A stretch of DNA of 64,000 nt from Chitinophagaceae bacterium (GCA_016786745.1 JAEUVS010000045.1:1-64000), one strand, 5' to 3'. Positions 42,559 to 51,199 are shown, numbered from the stretch's first letter. Numbers and translations are program-made. The notes: generated by a model not told the origin, from the letters alone.

Positions 42559-42944
42559 GGCCTCAAAGATACGGCGATTGCAAGAGCTATCCATCCTGCG
42601 ATAAAAAACAATCCGCCGAATGGAGTGATAATACCGATGCCCCTTAAACCCGCAGTTTCCGTAGCTTTTAAAAGTGTTAACAGGTAGAGTGATCCGGAGA
42701 ATAAAGCAATACCGAGAATAAAAGCAATACCCGCGAATTTTACCCAGCCTTTCCGGTACCGCTCATAAAGAATACCGGCAGCAAATAATGCCAGCGAATG
42801 ATAAAAATGATAACGTACACCCGTTTCAAAGGTAGAAATGGTGTCGGGCGGAACAATTTGTTTCAAACCATGTGCACCGAATGCTCCCAGTATCACGGCA
42901 AGTGCGGCAAGTAAAGCTGCGGTAATCAAAAATCCTCTATGCAT
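42543..42944 (-). CDS. DUF423 family membrane protein
   Basis: 133 residues from the ATG at 42944 (MHRGFLITAALLAALAVILG). Four membrane segments; the DUF423 signature GAFGAHGLK near residue 20 and VRYHFYHSLALFAAGIL are present, with GGLFFIAGWIALAIAV at the end. Role unknown. It overlaps aroK by 8 bases and ftsK by 16, so the three are translated from one compact mRNA. Confidence 0.92.
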   Translation of the reverse strand: MHRGFLITAALLAALAVILGAFGAHGLKQIVPPDTISTFETGVRYHFYHSLALFAAGILYERYRKGWVKFAGIAFILGIALFSGSLYLLTLLKATETAGLRGIGIITPFGGLFFIAGWIALAIAVSLRPWRTE

Positions 42945-43446
42945 GCAGTATCGTTTGAATAAATTCGTTTGCAGAAATGCTGTTCTCGTTATCAATAATC
43001 ACGTCAGCCTGTTCATAATACATGCGGCGCTCATTCAGCTTCCGCACAATGTACGACCGCATGTCGTCGTCACTGATATTTTTTATGAGTGGTCTTGTTG
43101 CCTTTTCCTTCATCAGTCTTGAAAGTAATATTTCAACATGTGTATTCAACCACACCACTACTCCGTATTTTTTCATCCGCTCGATGTTATTGAAAAAACA
43201 GGGCGTTCCGCCACCGCACGACAATACCATCGATGCGTTCTCATCAATCAGCGATTCAAGCACTTCACGTTCTTTTACGCGGAATGCTTCTTCACCCGAC
43301 TGGGCGAATATTTCGCTTACTGTTTTACCTTCTCTTCCTGATATCACTTCGTCGAGATCATAAAAAGGAATTTTCATCTGTGCGGCGAGTTGCCTGGCCC
43401 AGTGCGTTTTTCCTGATCCCATAAAACCTATCAGAAATATTCTCAT
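42937..43446 (-). CDS. aroK: Shikimate kinase
   Basis: Shikimate to shikimate-3-phosphate, the substrate of AroA at 7.5 kb. 169 residues from the ATG at 43446; an adjacent GTG at 43449 is less likely. Walker A LIGFMGSGKTHWARQLA, FYDLDEVISGREGKTVSEIF (shikimate-binding Asp, Arg), VLSCGGGTPCF and a lid region around RLMKEKATRPLI. The ATG shares its A with the TGA stop of the acyl-CoA dehydrogenase gene (TGATG), giving translational coupling. Confidence 0.94.
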   Translation of the reverse strand: MRIFLIGFMGSGKTHWARQLAAQMKIPFYDLDEVISGREGKTVSEIFAQSGEEAFRVKEREVLESLIDENASMVLSCGGGTPCFFNNIERMKKYGVVVWLNTHVEILLSRLMKEKATRPLIKNISDDDMRSYIVRKLNERRMYYEQADVIIDNENSISANEFIQTILHA

Positions 43447-44630
43447 CACTTAAATGCATTTATACCGGTGATGTCCATCCCGGTAATCAGGAGATGCACA
43501 TCATGCGTTCCTTCGTAGGTGATCACACTTTCGAGGTTCATCATATGGCGCATCACGGAATATTCTCCTGTAATGCCCATTGCACCTAATATCTGTCTTG
43601 CTTCGCGGGTAATATTCGCGGCGATCTCACACCCGTTCCGCTTGGCCATCGACACCTGCGGCGGTGTGGCTTTTCCTTCATTCATCAATACACCGATACG
43701 CCAGTTGAGCAATTGTGCTTTGGTGATTTCGGTGATCATCTCGGCTAGTTTCTTTTGCTGCAATTGAAAACCTGCGATTGGTTTATCAAACTGCTGCCTT
43801 TCCTTACTGTATCGCAAAGCAGTGTCGTAGCAATCCATTGCTGCACCAATAGTGCCCCATGCAATGCCATAACGCGCTTTTGTAAGACAGCTCAACGGCG
43901 CTTTCAGGCCCTTTGCTTTGGGAAAAATATTTTCTTTTGGAACTTTTACATTGTCGAAAACGAGCTCACCGGTTGCGCTGGCGCGCAGGCTCCATTTGTT
44001 ATGCGTAAGCGGGGTGGTAAATCCTTCCATGCCGCGTTCCACAACAAGACCCCTTACTTCGCCTTCTTCATCTTTCGCCCATACCACCGCTACCTGCGCG
44101 AAAGGTGCATTGCTGATCCACATCTTCGCGCCGTTCAAAACAACATGGTCGCCGTTGTCTTTGAAGTTGGTGGTCATGCTTCCGGGATCGGAGCCGTGAT
44201 TAGGCTCTGTAAGGCCAAAACAGCCCAGGTATTCGCCCGTCGCGAGCCTGGGCAGATATTTCATGCGCTGTTCTTCGCTGCCGTATTCGTAAATAGGGAA
44301 CATTACAAGCGATCCCTGTACAGAAGCCGTGGATCGGATACCACTGTCACCTCGTTCGAGTTCCTGCATCATCAACCCGTATGCAATGTAATCAAGACCA
44401 CCGCCACCATATTTTGTGGGGATGGTAGGACCATAACAGCCGAGTTCGCCCAACTGTTTAACTACCTGCTGTGGAAATTCGGCTTTCTGCGCATAGTCCT
44501 CAATGATAGGAGATATTTCTTTCTTAACGTAGGCACGCACGGCGTCTCTCACCAGCTTCTGCTCATCCGTAAATAATTCATCTGTCAGATAGTAATCAGG
44601 CGCGGTAAAAAGATCGCTACGTACAGCCAT
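43446..44630 (-). CDS. Acyl-CoA dehydrogenase, glutaryl-CoA dehydrogenase type
   Basis: FAD-dependent; oxidises and, if the GCDH assignment is right, decarboxylates glutaryl-CoA to crotonyl-CoA in lysine/tryptophan breakdown. 394 residues: SVQGSLVMFPIYEYGSEEQ, CFGLTEPNHGSDPGSMTTNF, GAKMWISNAPFAQVAVVWAK, GELVFDNVKVPKEN, KARYGIAWGTIGAAMDCYDT, RQQFDKPIAGFQLQQKKLAEM and ESVITYEGTHDVHLLI with the catalytic Glu. A crotonyl-CoA-level partner (3-hydroxyacyl-CoA dehydrogenase) is encoded at 49.5 kb. First gene of the aroK-DUF423-ftsK operon. Confidence 0.88.
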   Translation of the reverse strand: MAVRSDLFTAPDYYLTDELFTDEQKLVRDAVRAYVKKEISPIIEDYAQKAEFPQQVVKQLGELGCYGPTIPTKYGGGGLDYIAYGLMMQELERGDSGIRSTASVQGSLVMFPIYEYGSEEQRMKYLPRLATGEYLGCFGLTEPNHGSDPGSMTTNFKDNGDHVVLNGAKMWISNAPFAQVAVVWAKDEEGEVRGLVVERGMEGFTTPLTHNKWSLRASATGELVFDNVKVPKENIFPKAKGLKAPLSCLTKARYGIAWGTIGAAMDCYDTALRYSKERQQFDKPIAGFQLQQKKLAEMITEITKAQLLNWRIGVLMNEGKATPPQVSMAKRNGCEIAANITREARQILGAMGITGEYSVMRHMMNLESVITYEGTHDVHLLITGMDITGINAFK

Positions 44631-44635
44631 GCGTA

Positions 44636-44643
44636 CAAAAGTA
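44636..44643 (-). promoter_or_regulatory. Candidate -7 motif (TACTTTTG), near-leaderless
   Basis: TACTTTTG on the minus strand ends 6 bases before the acyl-CoA dehydrogenase ATG (44630). If used, the mRNA would be almost leaderless. The preceding gene ends at 44652, so readthrough from it is the alternative. Confidence 0.35.
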
Positions 44644-44651
44644 CGGATATC

Positions 44652-46595
44652 TTATAACGCTACATTCCGTTTGTAGAAACTGATAATGTTCCAGGCGGTG
44701 CCATCACTTTTTACGGTCATAGCGCCTCTTGCAGGAATTATCGCTTCGTCACTCGCGGAAATTCCGATCACCTGCGTCGTGTATTTCGTCATCATGTTTT
44801 TGATAACGATAACCCGTCCGGGCCAGCTTGCAGCAGCAGGAAGTGTGCAGGATGAATTATTATAAGGATTGTTTACGTAGTGCGTTTCTATTCCATCTGC
44901 AATATTATAGGTCGGTCCGGTTTGAGTAAATGTTCTGAACTCCGCACCGATTTTCGAAACTTTGAACTGACCACCTACCCAGAGGCACCTGTATGTTCCT
45001 CCTGAAGGGAAATTGGTAGCAGCAATCACAGTAGCATTGTTGTCCGACCGCGTGAACGTGATAGGAAATTTCGGTGTGAGGTATTCAACAATGAAATTTT
45101 CCCCGTCTCTTGCCAGGTCGCCGGCATCTATTTTATAAGTTTTCGCCTGCGTTGCTTCAATTCTCAACACACCGATATTCGGCGGCAATGTAACAGGGTT
45201 CGCAGTTGTTGAAGAAGTAACCGACATGAACGTGCTCTTGAACGGTACCGAACGAATTACGCCGTTAATGCGGTACATCATCGCCTGTATCGTTGGAAAT
45301 TCTCCCGTCTGGCTGATCAGGTCGTGGGTTTTATTTACAAGAAAATTTGTTGGCGTGTATTTGTTAGTTAGTATAAGAAGTTTATTAGGAGTGATTGATT
45401 GCATCGCAGAATTACCTCCCACAACAACGTTTGGATATGGACCTGTCCAGATAGGTGTTCCCTCAATAACAGTATTTACTCCCATTCGTCCGGATACAAA
45501 CATCGTTTCAGTTAACATCATCAACCCTATGAACTTATTACCAACGCAGCTTACCGGATCAAGATCAATGCCCTGCCGAACACCGAAATTTTCGAAGCCG
45601 CCGCCAATGAAAGTGTTATGTTCCGCAAACGCAGCCTTTATACCTATTTCAAGTCCTTCGAAACCTATATCGTGAAACACATGGCCATTCATCGCACTTG
45701 TTGAATTGCTGGTGCTTTCTTTTGCGAACACTATACCAAACCATCCGCCCTTTCCATACGTAACATTGGGTGTTCCCCTTCCCAGCTGACCACCATACCA
45801 GTAGCTTCTGTTTGTCCAGTTACCCGAACCGCTTGAAGTGCCTTTCGTGGAAATTCTGATCTGCATATAGTTACTATGAATGGCACGGAAATAAATTTTA
45901 TTGTATTGTGAACCATTCGCGGTACCACCGCTCTGATCACCTGACTGTTCGATACCGTACTTGAAATTTTTTATTTCGTTTACGTGGATGTATGAGTTAT
46001 ACAGATTTTTAAGATAGACACCTGTACCGGTATAAGCCGCGAAGCCAGCTTCTGTTGTTGCACCGGAATTGCCTCCGATAATGCTTCCATAGCATTTGAA
46101 TTCCTGGTTCATTCCCGATATGATAAATCCGAACCCTTTTCCGAAATAGATGTCTCCGTAAATGAGGAAGTTCACCTTTTTCGTGGGCCCGGTGGGCATT
46201 TCAATGTTACTGTTTACATAATACTGGCCGGCTGGCACCAACAATACTTCATCCTTCTTGGCGGCTGCAATAGCTGCCTTGAAAGCCGCACTGTTTTCGG
46301 TACCGGATGTACCGTTATAGTCACCTTTCATACCGAACCACCTCGTGTCGAGGGGGCCGGAGTATTGGCGCTTAAAACGTCGTGTACCGTTTACTATAAC
46401 GGTACCATTGTTATCTGCGCTGGTAACATCTTTTGAGTCGTAATAAAATACACCTTCTTTACCTTGATCATTTACGAAGTAAGTGGTCGTTGTAGAGACC
46501 GAAGTCGAGGTACGAAGTGTTGCAATTGAAATAGTTGTCTGTGAAAATGCGGATACTGAAAAAACGGTAAACGCGATCAGAGTAAAAAGTTTCAT
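44652..46595 (-). CDS. Secreted right-handed beta-helix (pectate-lyase-like) protein
   Basis: 647 residues with signal peptide MKLFTLIAFTVFSVSAFSQ. The region after ~90 opens with RWFGMKGDYNGTSGTENSAAFKAAIAAAKK and LLVPAGQYYVNSNIEMP, the pectate-lyase-superfamily (GH28/tailspike-like) start motif, followed by parallel beta-helix rungs (YSIIGGNSG-like turns: YGSIIGGNSGATTEAGF, NSYIHVNEIKNFKYGIEQSG, HNTFIGGGFENFGVRQGI). A C-terminal region of small beta domains follows. No sorting domain is seen. Could bind or cleave polysaccharide; catalytic residues cannot be identified. Confidence 0.8.
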   Translation of the reverse strand: MKLFTLIAFTVFSVSAFSQTTISIATLRTSTSVSTTTTYFVNDQGKEGVFYYDSKDVTSADNNGTVIVNGTRRFKRQYSGPLDTRWFGMKGDYNGTSGTENSAAFKAAIAAAKKDEVLLVPAGQYYVNSNIEMPTGPTKKVNFLIYGDIYFGKGFGFIISGMNQEFKCYGSIIGGNSGATTEAGFAAYTGTGVYLKNLYNSYIHVNEIKNFKYGIEQSGDQSGGTANGSQYNKIYFRAIHSNYMQIRISTKGTSSGSGNWTNRSYWYGGQLGRGTPNVTYGKGGWFGIVFAKESTSNSTSAMNGHVFHDIGFEGLEIGIKAAFAEHNTFIGGGFENFGVRQGIDLDPVSCVGNKFIGLMMLTETMFVSGRMGVNTVIEGTPIWTGPYPNVVVGGNSAMQSITPNKLLILTNKYTPTNFLVNKTHDLISQTGEFPTIQAMMYRINGVIRSVPFKSTFMSVTSSTTANPVTLPPNIGVLRIEATQAKTYKIDAGDLARDGENFIVEYLTPKFPITFTRSDNNATVIAATNFPSGGTYRCLWVGGQFKVSKIGAEFRTFTQTGPTYNIADGIETHYVNNPYNNSSCTLPAAASWPGRVIVIKNMMTKYTTQVIGISASDEAIIPARGAMTVKSDGTAWNIISFYKRNVAL

Positions 46596-46661
46596 ACACG
46601 TCAGGATTTAAGGGATCAACACAATAACAAAAACTGAACCAAACAGCCTTTGTTATATTAA

Positions 46662-47483
46662 TTATTTCACCTTAGCATAACGGTCAAGAAACACTTTCAT
46701 TTCTTCGTGATATTTCCGTGCTGAGAGTCTTGCGGCTGATGCAAAATTTTCTCCTTGCGATGAAAAGATCACCGCCCTGCTCGCATTAACGAGTAGGCCG
46801 CAATCGCTGTTCATTCCGCTGGCAGATATCTCGGAAAGACTGCCGCCCTGGGCTCCAACGCCCGGAACAAGGAAGAAATGGTCAGGATACGCCATCCTGA
46901 TGTTTCTCACCATTTCATGCTTAGTGGCACCGATAACGAACATCAACTTGTCGGGATTGCCCCAGCCGGACGTTTTTTTGAGAACCTTTTCGAATAAATA
47001 AGTGTTTTCCGATACTATCATCTCAAAATCAGCGGATCCCGGGTTCGACGTAAGTCCGAGAACAATCGTCCATTTCCCTTCATAATCGAGGAATGGACTG
47101 ATGCTGTCTTCGCCCATGTAAGGAGCCACGGTGATAGCGTCGAAGTTCATAGTTTCGAAAAATGCCTTCGCATATTGCGCCGATGTGTTGCCGATATCGC
47201 CTCTTTTGGCATCGGCTATAGTAAAGTGTGAGGAAGGAATATAACTGATTGTTTTCTCGAGGCTTTGCCAGCCTTTTACGCCCTGCGACTCGTAAAAAGC
47301 AGTATTTATTTTATAGCCGACACAATGGTCGAGAGTGGCATCTATAATCTGTTTGTTGAACTCAAATTGAGCATCATCAAGTCTTAGAAGATGGCGGGGA
47401 AGTTTTTCGATATCGGAATCGAGACCCACACAGAGGTAGGTTTTCTTTTTCCTGATATGTTCAACCAGTTCGTGTCTCGTCAT
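46662..47483 (-). CDS. pyrF: Orotidine 5'-phosphate decarboxylase (type 2)
   Basis: Last step of UMP synthesis. 273 residues, the length of the longer type 2 subfamily. Motifs: YLCVGLDSDIEKLPRHLL, IDATLDHCVGYKINTAFYES, FTIADAKRGDIGNTSAQYAKAFF (catalytic Asp/Lys in DAKRGD), TVAPYMGEDSISPFLDY and FLVPGVGAQGGSLSEIS. Overlaps the mrp stop by ATGA on the minus strand. Confidence 0.95.
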   Translation of the reverse strand: MTRHELVEHIRKKKTYLCVGLDSDIEKLPRHLLRLDDAQFEFNKQIIDATLDHCVGYKINTAFYESQGVKGWQSLEKTISYIPSSHFTIADAKRGDIGNTSAQYAKAFFETMNFDAITVAPYMGEDSISPFLDYEGKWTIVLGLTSNPGSADFEMIVSENTYLFEKVLKKTSGWGNPDKLMFVIGATKHEMVRNIRMAYPDHFFLVPGVGAQGGSLSEISASGMNSDCGLLVNASRAVIFSSQGENFASAARLSARKYHEEMKVFLDRYAKVK

Positions 47484-48577
47484 GCCGGTATTTTGTCGGG
47501 GCTAACGTCGGCGTTGCGTTTGGAAATGTTCCGCGCGGCAACTCCGGCGAAGGAAAGAAAGGCGTTTTTAGAAAGCTCATCGTCACCCACCATGGCTGGT
47601 ACGCCGCTATCACCGCCTTCACGGATCGTTTGTACAAGTGGGATTTCGCCCAGAAATGGTATTTCGTATTCTTCGGCCAACTTTTTACCTCCCTGTTTTC
47701 CAAAGATATAATGCCGGTTGTGCATATCGTTCCCGGCCCCTGGCGCCACGAAATAGCTCATATTTTCTACCAGGCCAATGATCGGAACCTTTATTTGCGA
47801 CTGCCCGAACATGGCGATGGCTTTTTTCGCGTCGGCGAGTGCAACTTCCTGGGGAGTGGTCACCACAACGATACCTGTAACCGGTACTGTTTGTAATAAT
47901 GTGAGGTGGATATCACCGGTGCCGGGAGGCATGTCGACAACAAGGTAATCGAGTTCGTCCCAATGCACATCTGTTACAAACTGCCTGATGGCGCTGCTGG
48001 CCATTGGTCCGCGCCATACGACCGCATTTTTATCATCAACGAGTAAGCCGATGCTCATCAGTTTGATCCCGTATTTCTCGATCGGCACTATCATTCCCTT
48101 ATCGCCTTTGCCCGGGATCATCATGGGCCGTTCGCCGCGAACGCCGAACATAATGGGAACGCTGGGTCCGTAGATGTCGGCATCCATCAGTCCCACCTTA
48201 GCGCCATCTTTTGCAAATGCGAGCGCGAGGTTTGCTGCAACAGTGCTTTTACCGACTCCGCCTTTGCCGCTCACCACGGCGATGATGTTGCGTACTTTCG
48301 GGAGTACTGTATGTGGATCCTGCCGGTGGCTGGTTGTATTGGCGGTGAAGTTTACCGTAACCTGCGCTTCTTTATCCACGAGAAGTTTTACTGCATTTAT
48401 GCAGGCGTTTTTGATATGGTCTTTCAACGGACAGGCGGGCGTAGTGAGCACGACAGTGAACGACACATGCCTGCCGTCTATCCGGATATCTTTAACCATG
48501 TTGAGTGTAACTATATCCTTACCGAGGTCCGGTTCCTGCACATTTCCTAACGCTTCAAGTACTTTCTGCTCCGTCAT
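47480..48577 (-). CDS. Mrp/NBP35-family P-loop ATPase (Fe-S carrier)
   Basis: Scaffold/carrier ATPase of iron-sulfur cluster assembly. 365 residues: an N-terminal MIP18/DUF59 domain (VLEALGNVQEPDLGKDIVTL, VVLTTPACPLKDHIKNACI) and a deviant Walker A VVSGKGGVGKSTVAANLAL, then VGLMDADIYGPSVP, DYLVVDMPPGTGDIHLTLLQ and VVVTTPQEVALADAKKAI. The C-terminal CPxC cluster-binding motif of many Mrp proteins is absent here (MSYFVAPGAGNDMHNRHYIFG). Cotranscribed with pyrF. Confidence 0.94.
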   Translation of the reverse strand: MTEQKVLEALGNVQEPDLGKDIVTLNMVKDIRIDGRHVSFTVVLTTPACPLKDHIKNACINAVKLLVDKEAQVTVNFTANTTSHRQDPHTVLPKVRNIIAVVSGKGGVGKSTVAANLALAFAKDGAKVGLMDADIYGPSVPIMFGVRGERPMMIPGKGDKGMIVPIEKYGIKLMSIGLLVDDKNAVVWRGPMASSAIRQFVTDVHWDELDYLVVDMPPGTGDIHLTLLQTVPVTGIVVVTTPQEVALADAKKAIAMFGQSQIKVPIIGLVENMSYFVAPGAGNDMHNRHYIFGKQGGKKLAEEYEIPFLGEIPLVQTIREGGDSGVPAMVGDDELSKNAFLSFAGVAARNISKRNADVSPDKIPA

Positions 48578-48609
48578 ATTATTTTTAAAATCGATTAATT
48601 TTCAGGGCA

Positions 48610-48617
48610 CAAAATTA
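48610..48617 (-). promoter_or_regulatory. -7 motif (TAATTTTG) of mrp-pyrF
   Basis: TAATTTTG on the minus strand fits TAnnTTTG, 32 bases before the mrp ATG at 48577, in the gap to the divergent gene at 48701. Confidence 0.45.
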
Positions 48618-48700
48618 GTCTATTTGCATGGTGTCACCACACTTGTTAAAATTTGTGGTGCCCTAACCCTATTAAACAAAAAAACGTAGGTTTGAACAAG

Positions 48701-49342
48701 ATGAAAAGAGTTATACCCGGACTGGTATTGTTGTGTGTGTTATCTCCCCTTTTTTCGAGGGCCCAGTTTGAAAAGCTCAAAGATTCTGTGGTGCAGTTTT
48801 ATGGCGTGGTGATGACGGCCGACAGCCTCGAAGGCCTGCCCGCGGTAAGTATCATGGTAAAAGGCGAAAACCGGGGAACCTTATCAAATGACGAGGGCGT
48901 GTTTTCAATTGTCGTAGACAAGGGCGCCCAGGTAGAGTTCACCTCGATTGGTTTTAAGCCCAAGCTGGTTACTATTCCGCGCGATTTAGAAGGTAACCAG
49001 TTTAGTATGATTCAGCTAATGATTACGGATACGCAGTATCTTCCCGCGACGATCATCCGGCCGCGACCTACACGCGAGCAGTTTGAAAGGGATTTCATGA
49101 ATACGGATATTCCCGCTGACCAGTATGAAATAGCCCGGCAGAATACTGAAGAAACAAAACGACGCATTCTTGAAAAAGCGCTCCCGCGCGATGGAAGTGA
49201 GGCGTCTAATTATAACCTCCGGAATGTGGCTGCACGGCAGTATTATTATGGTCAGGCCCCTCCGCAGAATATTTTTAATCCCTTTGCGTGGAATGAGTTT
49301 ATAAAGGCGTGGAAAAGAGGGGATTTCAAGAAGAAGAAATAG
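48701..49342 (+). CDS. Secreted protein with carboxypeptidase-regulatory-like domain
   Basis: 213 residues from the ATG at 48701 with signal peptide (MKRVIPGLVLLCVLSPLFSRA). The N-terminal half is a CarboxypepD_reg-like beta-sandwich, seen in VQFYGVVMTADSLEGLPAVS, IMVKGENRGTLSNDEGVFSI and FTSIGFKPKLVTIP, the same domain found at the N-terminus of SusC proteins. The C-terminal half (ATIIRPRPTREQFERDFMNT onward) is helical with many Asn, Gln and Tyr residues. A stand-alone periplasmic protein of unknown role, common in Bacteroidota. Confidence 0.82.
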   Translation: MKRVIPGLVLLCVLSPLFSRAQFEKLKDSVVQFYGVVMTADSLEGLPAVSIMVKGENRGTLSNDEGVFSIVVDKGAQVEFTSIGFKPKLVTIPRDLEGNQFSMIQLMITDTQYLPATIIRPRPTREQFERDFMNTDIPADQYEIARQNTEETKRRILEKALPRDGSEASNYNLRNVAARQYYYGQAPPQNIFNPFAWNEFIKAWKRGDFKKKK

Positions 49343-49362
49343 TGCCTGCGGCGCGTGTGTTT

Positions 49363-49434
49363 GAGAACAAAGACAGTTGTTCTCCGGAGTCGCCTACGAG
49401 TGCCGAAGGCAATCGTCAGCGGCGGAGGAGAACA
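49363..49434 (+). other. Mutually exclusive hairpins upstream of the hydroxyacyl-CoA dehydrogenase gene
   Basis: GAGAACAA (49363-49370) pairs with TTGTTCTC (49377-49384) over a 6-base loop. TGTTCTCC (49378-49385) pairs alternatively with GGAGAACA (49427-49434). The middle strand can only be in one of them. The stretch is GC-rich and includes GTGCCTGCGGCG repeat debris, so it may be a repeat-derived element rather than a regulatory leader. The gene start is 39 bases further on. Confidence 0.35.
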
Positions 49435-49472
49435 CTGAGTGCAGTTCAAAACACAAAAAATTTAAAAAACCA

Positions 49473-50324
49473 ATGTTACAAAAGATCGCTGTAATCGGCG
49501 CAGGAACCATGGGCAACGGCATCGCCCACACATTCGCGCAGGCCGGCTTTACCGTGCACCTCGCCGACGTTAACCCCGCACAGCTCGACAAAGCCCTGCA
49601 AACCATTTCAAAAAACTTCGACAGGCAAATTTCAAAAAACGCCACAACAGAAGAAACGAAGTTAAAAGCACTAAGCAATATCAAAACATTCAATTCAATT
49701 TCAGCCGGCATAAAAGGCGTTCAACTGGTAGTAGAAGCCGCCACCGAAAACACTGAATTGAAATTAAAAATTTTCAGAGAGCTCGACTCCCACGCCGACA
49801 ACGATTGTATACTCGCCACCAATACCTCTTCTATTTCGATCACAAAAATCGCATCGGTAACAAAACGGCCGCAACATGTAATCGGCATGCACTTCATGAA
49901 CCCCGTGCCCGTGATGAAACTTGTAGAGATCATCAACGGATATGGAACCGGTAAACAAGTTACCGACAGCATTGTTGAACTGTCGAAGCAGTTAGGCAAA
50001 ACACCATGCGTTGTGAACGACTATCCCGGCTTTATTTCCAACCGCATACTGATGCCGATGATCAATGAAGCGATTTACAGTCTTTACGAAGGAGTGGCTG
50101 GCGTGGAAGAAATAGACACGATCATGAAACTCGGAATGGCACACCCGATGGGACCGCTGCAACTCGCCGATTTTATCGGGTTGGATGTTTGCCATGCTAT
50201 CCTTAACGTTTTGCATGAGGGCCTCGGAAAAACGCATTATGTTCCGTGTCCCTTGCTGACAAATATGGTCGCCGCAGGGCAGTTAGGAGTGAAGACGGGT
50301 AAGGGATTTTACAGTTATTCGTGA
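49473..50324 (+). CDS. 3-hydroxybutyryl-CoA (3-hydroxyacyl-CoA) dehydrogenase
   Basis: NAD-dependent oxidation of 3-hydroxyacyl-CoA. 283 residues from the ATG at 49473 (MLQKIAVIGAGTMGNGIAHTF); the in-frame upstream extension is repeat sequence. Rossmann GAGTMGNGIAHTFAQAG, VVEAATENTELKLKIFRELD, ILATNTSSISITKIASV, IGMHFMNPVPVMKLVEII (catalytic His/Glu region) and GYPGF-like DYPGFISNRILMPMINEA. The stop lies in a short tandem repeat it shares with the convergent prmC end. Confidence 0.94.
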   Translation: MLQKIAVIGAGTMGNGIAHTFAQAGFTVHLADVNPAQLDKALQTISKNFDRQISKNATTEETKLKALSNIKTFNSISAGIKGVQLVVEAATENTELKLKIFRELDSHADNDCILATNTSSISITKIASVTKRPQHVIGMHFMNPVPVMKLVEIINGYGTGKQVTDSIVELSKQLGKTPCVVNDYPGFISNRILMPMINEAIYSLYEGVAGVEEIDTIMKLGMAHPMGPLQLADFIGLDVCHAILNVLHEGLGKTHYVPCPLLTNMVAAGQLGVKTGKGFYSYS

Positions 50325-50354
50325 ATCGTCAATCGTCAATCGTGAGTCGTGAAT
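50320..50354. repeat. Short tandem repeat (CGTGAATCGTCAATCGTCAA type)
   Basis: GTGAATCGTCAATCGTCAAT followed by CGTGAGTCGTGAAT: imperfect repeats of ATCGT(C/G)A units. It contains the TGA of the dehydrogenase gene (50322-50324) and the minus-strand TGA of prmC (50331-50329). A similar element in inverted orientation is at 52284-52312. Confidence 0.7.
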
Positions 50355-51186
50355 AAATCATTCGGGGATTATTATTAATATCCTTCCTGATAATTGTTTC
50401 CGAAAAACCTTGCTTCAAAAAAATATCCCTGGTTTCATCCGGGAAACGATCGCTTATTTCAACAAAAATTTTTTCTCCCTTATTTTTTGCAAGGCCCGCC
50501 AACGTTTTATAAAATATCAAAGGATCATTATCAGGCACAAATAAAGCGAGGTGTGGTTCAAAGCGAGCTACGTTGTCATGCATCGTATTCTTATCTTCTT
50601 CAGGAACGTAAGGAGGATTGCTGACAATGACGTCAAACTCACGTAATTCTTTCCATTTGTTATCATCCAGGATATTCATTTGAATGAACGTAATGTCTGC
50701 ATTATTCTGAAGTGCATTTTTTTTCGCTACCGCCAGCGCTTTTTCGCTAATATCGATTGCATATACGTTCAAGTGTGGCAATTTTTTCTTAAGCGCAATA
50801 GCAATACATCCACTGCCTGTGCCGACATCAAGCAGCGACAGATTTTTTGTTTCGGATTTTACTTCTTCAATTACCCATTCCACAAGCTCTTCTGTTTCGG
50901 GACGCGGTATCAGAACGTTCTCATCAACATACAACTTCATTCCTGCAAACCACGTTTCATTTAAAACATATTGTACGGGCTTGCTCGTCAACAATTCCGA
51001 AGTATATTTTTCGAGTAGTTCCTGATCGCTGCCCGATATTTTTTCATTAAGACCCGCGAGGCGGTCTACGCGGCTTTTCCCGGTGATTTTTTCCATTATA
51101 AGGTCTGCGATATGCATGGCCTCACCAGGATCGTAGATTTTTTTCAGCTGCCGGATAAGATGCTGGTTCGCTTCATGCCTTGTCAT
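50329..51186 (-). CDS. prmC: Peptide chain release factor N5-glutamine methyltransferase
   Basis: Methylates the GGQ glutamine of release factors using SAM. 285 residues from the ATG at 51186 (MTRHEANQHLIRQLKKIYDP), which matches the usual PrmC start; ATGs at 51198 and 51216 are alternatives. Motifs: VLIPRPETEELVEWVI, SLLDVGTGSGCIAIALKKK (SAM site) and FDVIVSNPPYVPEEDK (catalytic NPPY). The PrmC N-terminal helical domain occupies residues 1-80. Divergent from ribD over ~53 bases. Confidence 0.93.
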   Translation of the reverse strand: MTRHEANQHLIRQLKKIYDPGEAMHIADLIMEKITGKSRVDRLAGLNEKISGSDQELLEKYTSELLTSKPVQYVLNETWFAGMKLYVDENVLIPRPETEELVEWVIEEVKSETKNLSLLDVGTGSGCIAIALKKKLPHLNVYAIDISEKALAVAKKNALQNNADITFIQMNILDDNKWKELREFDVIVSNPPYVPEEDKNTMHDNVARFEPHLALFVPDNDPLIFYKTLAGLAKNKGEKIFVEISDRFPDETRDIFLKQGFSETIIRKDINNNPRMIYSRLTIDD

Positions 51187-51191
51187 GCAGA

Positions 51192-51199
51192 CAAACATA
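51192..51199 (-). promoter_or_regulatory. Candidate -7 motif (TATGTTTG) of prmC
   Basis: TATGTTTG on the minus strand matches TAnnTTTG and ends 6 bases before the ATG at 51186. This would give a near-leaderless mRNA and supports 51186 over the upstream starts. Confidence 0.35.

Noticed and set aside
43755-44576. 273-codon plus-strand ORF opposite the acyl-CoA dehydrogenase gene
   Set aside because: Antisense shadow of a well-conserved enzyme; no domain features.
44652-46595. Phage tailspike origin for the beta-helix protein
   Set aside because: It has a Sec signal peptide and no phage genes nearby; a secreted polysaccharide-related protein is the simpler reading.
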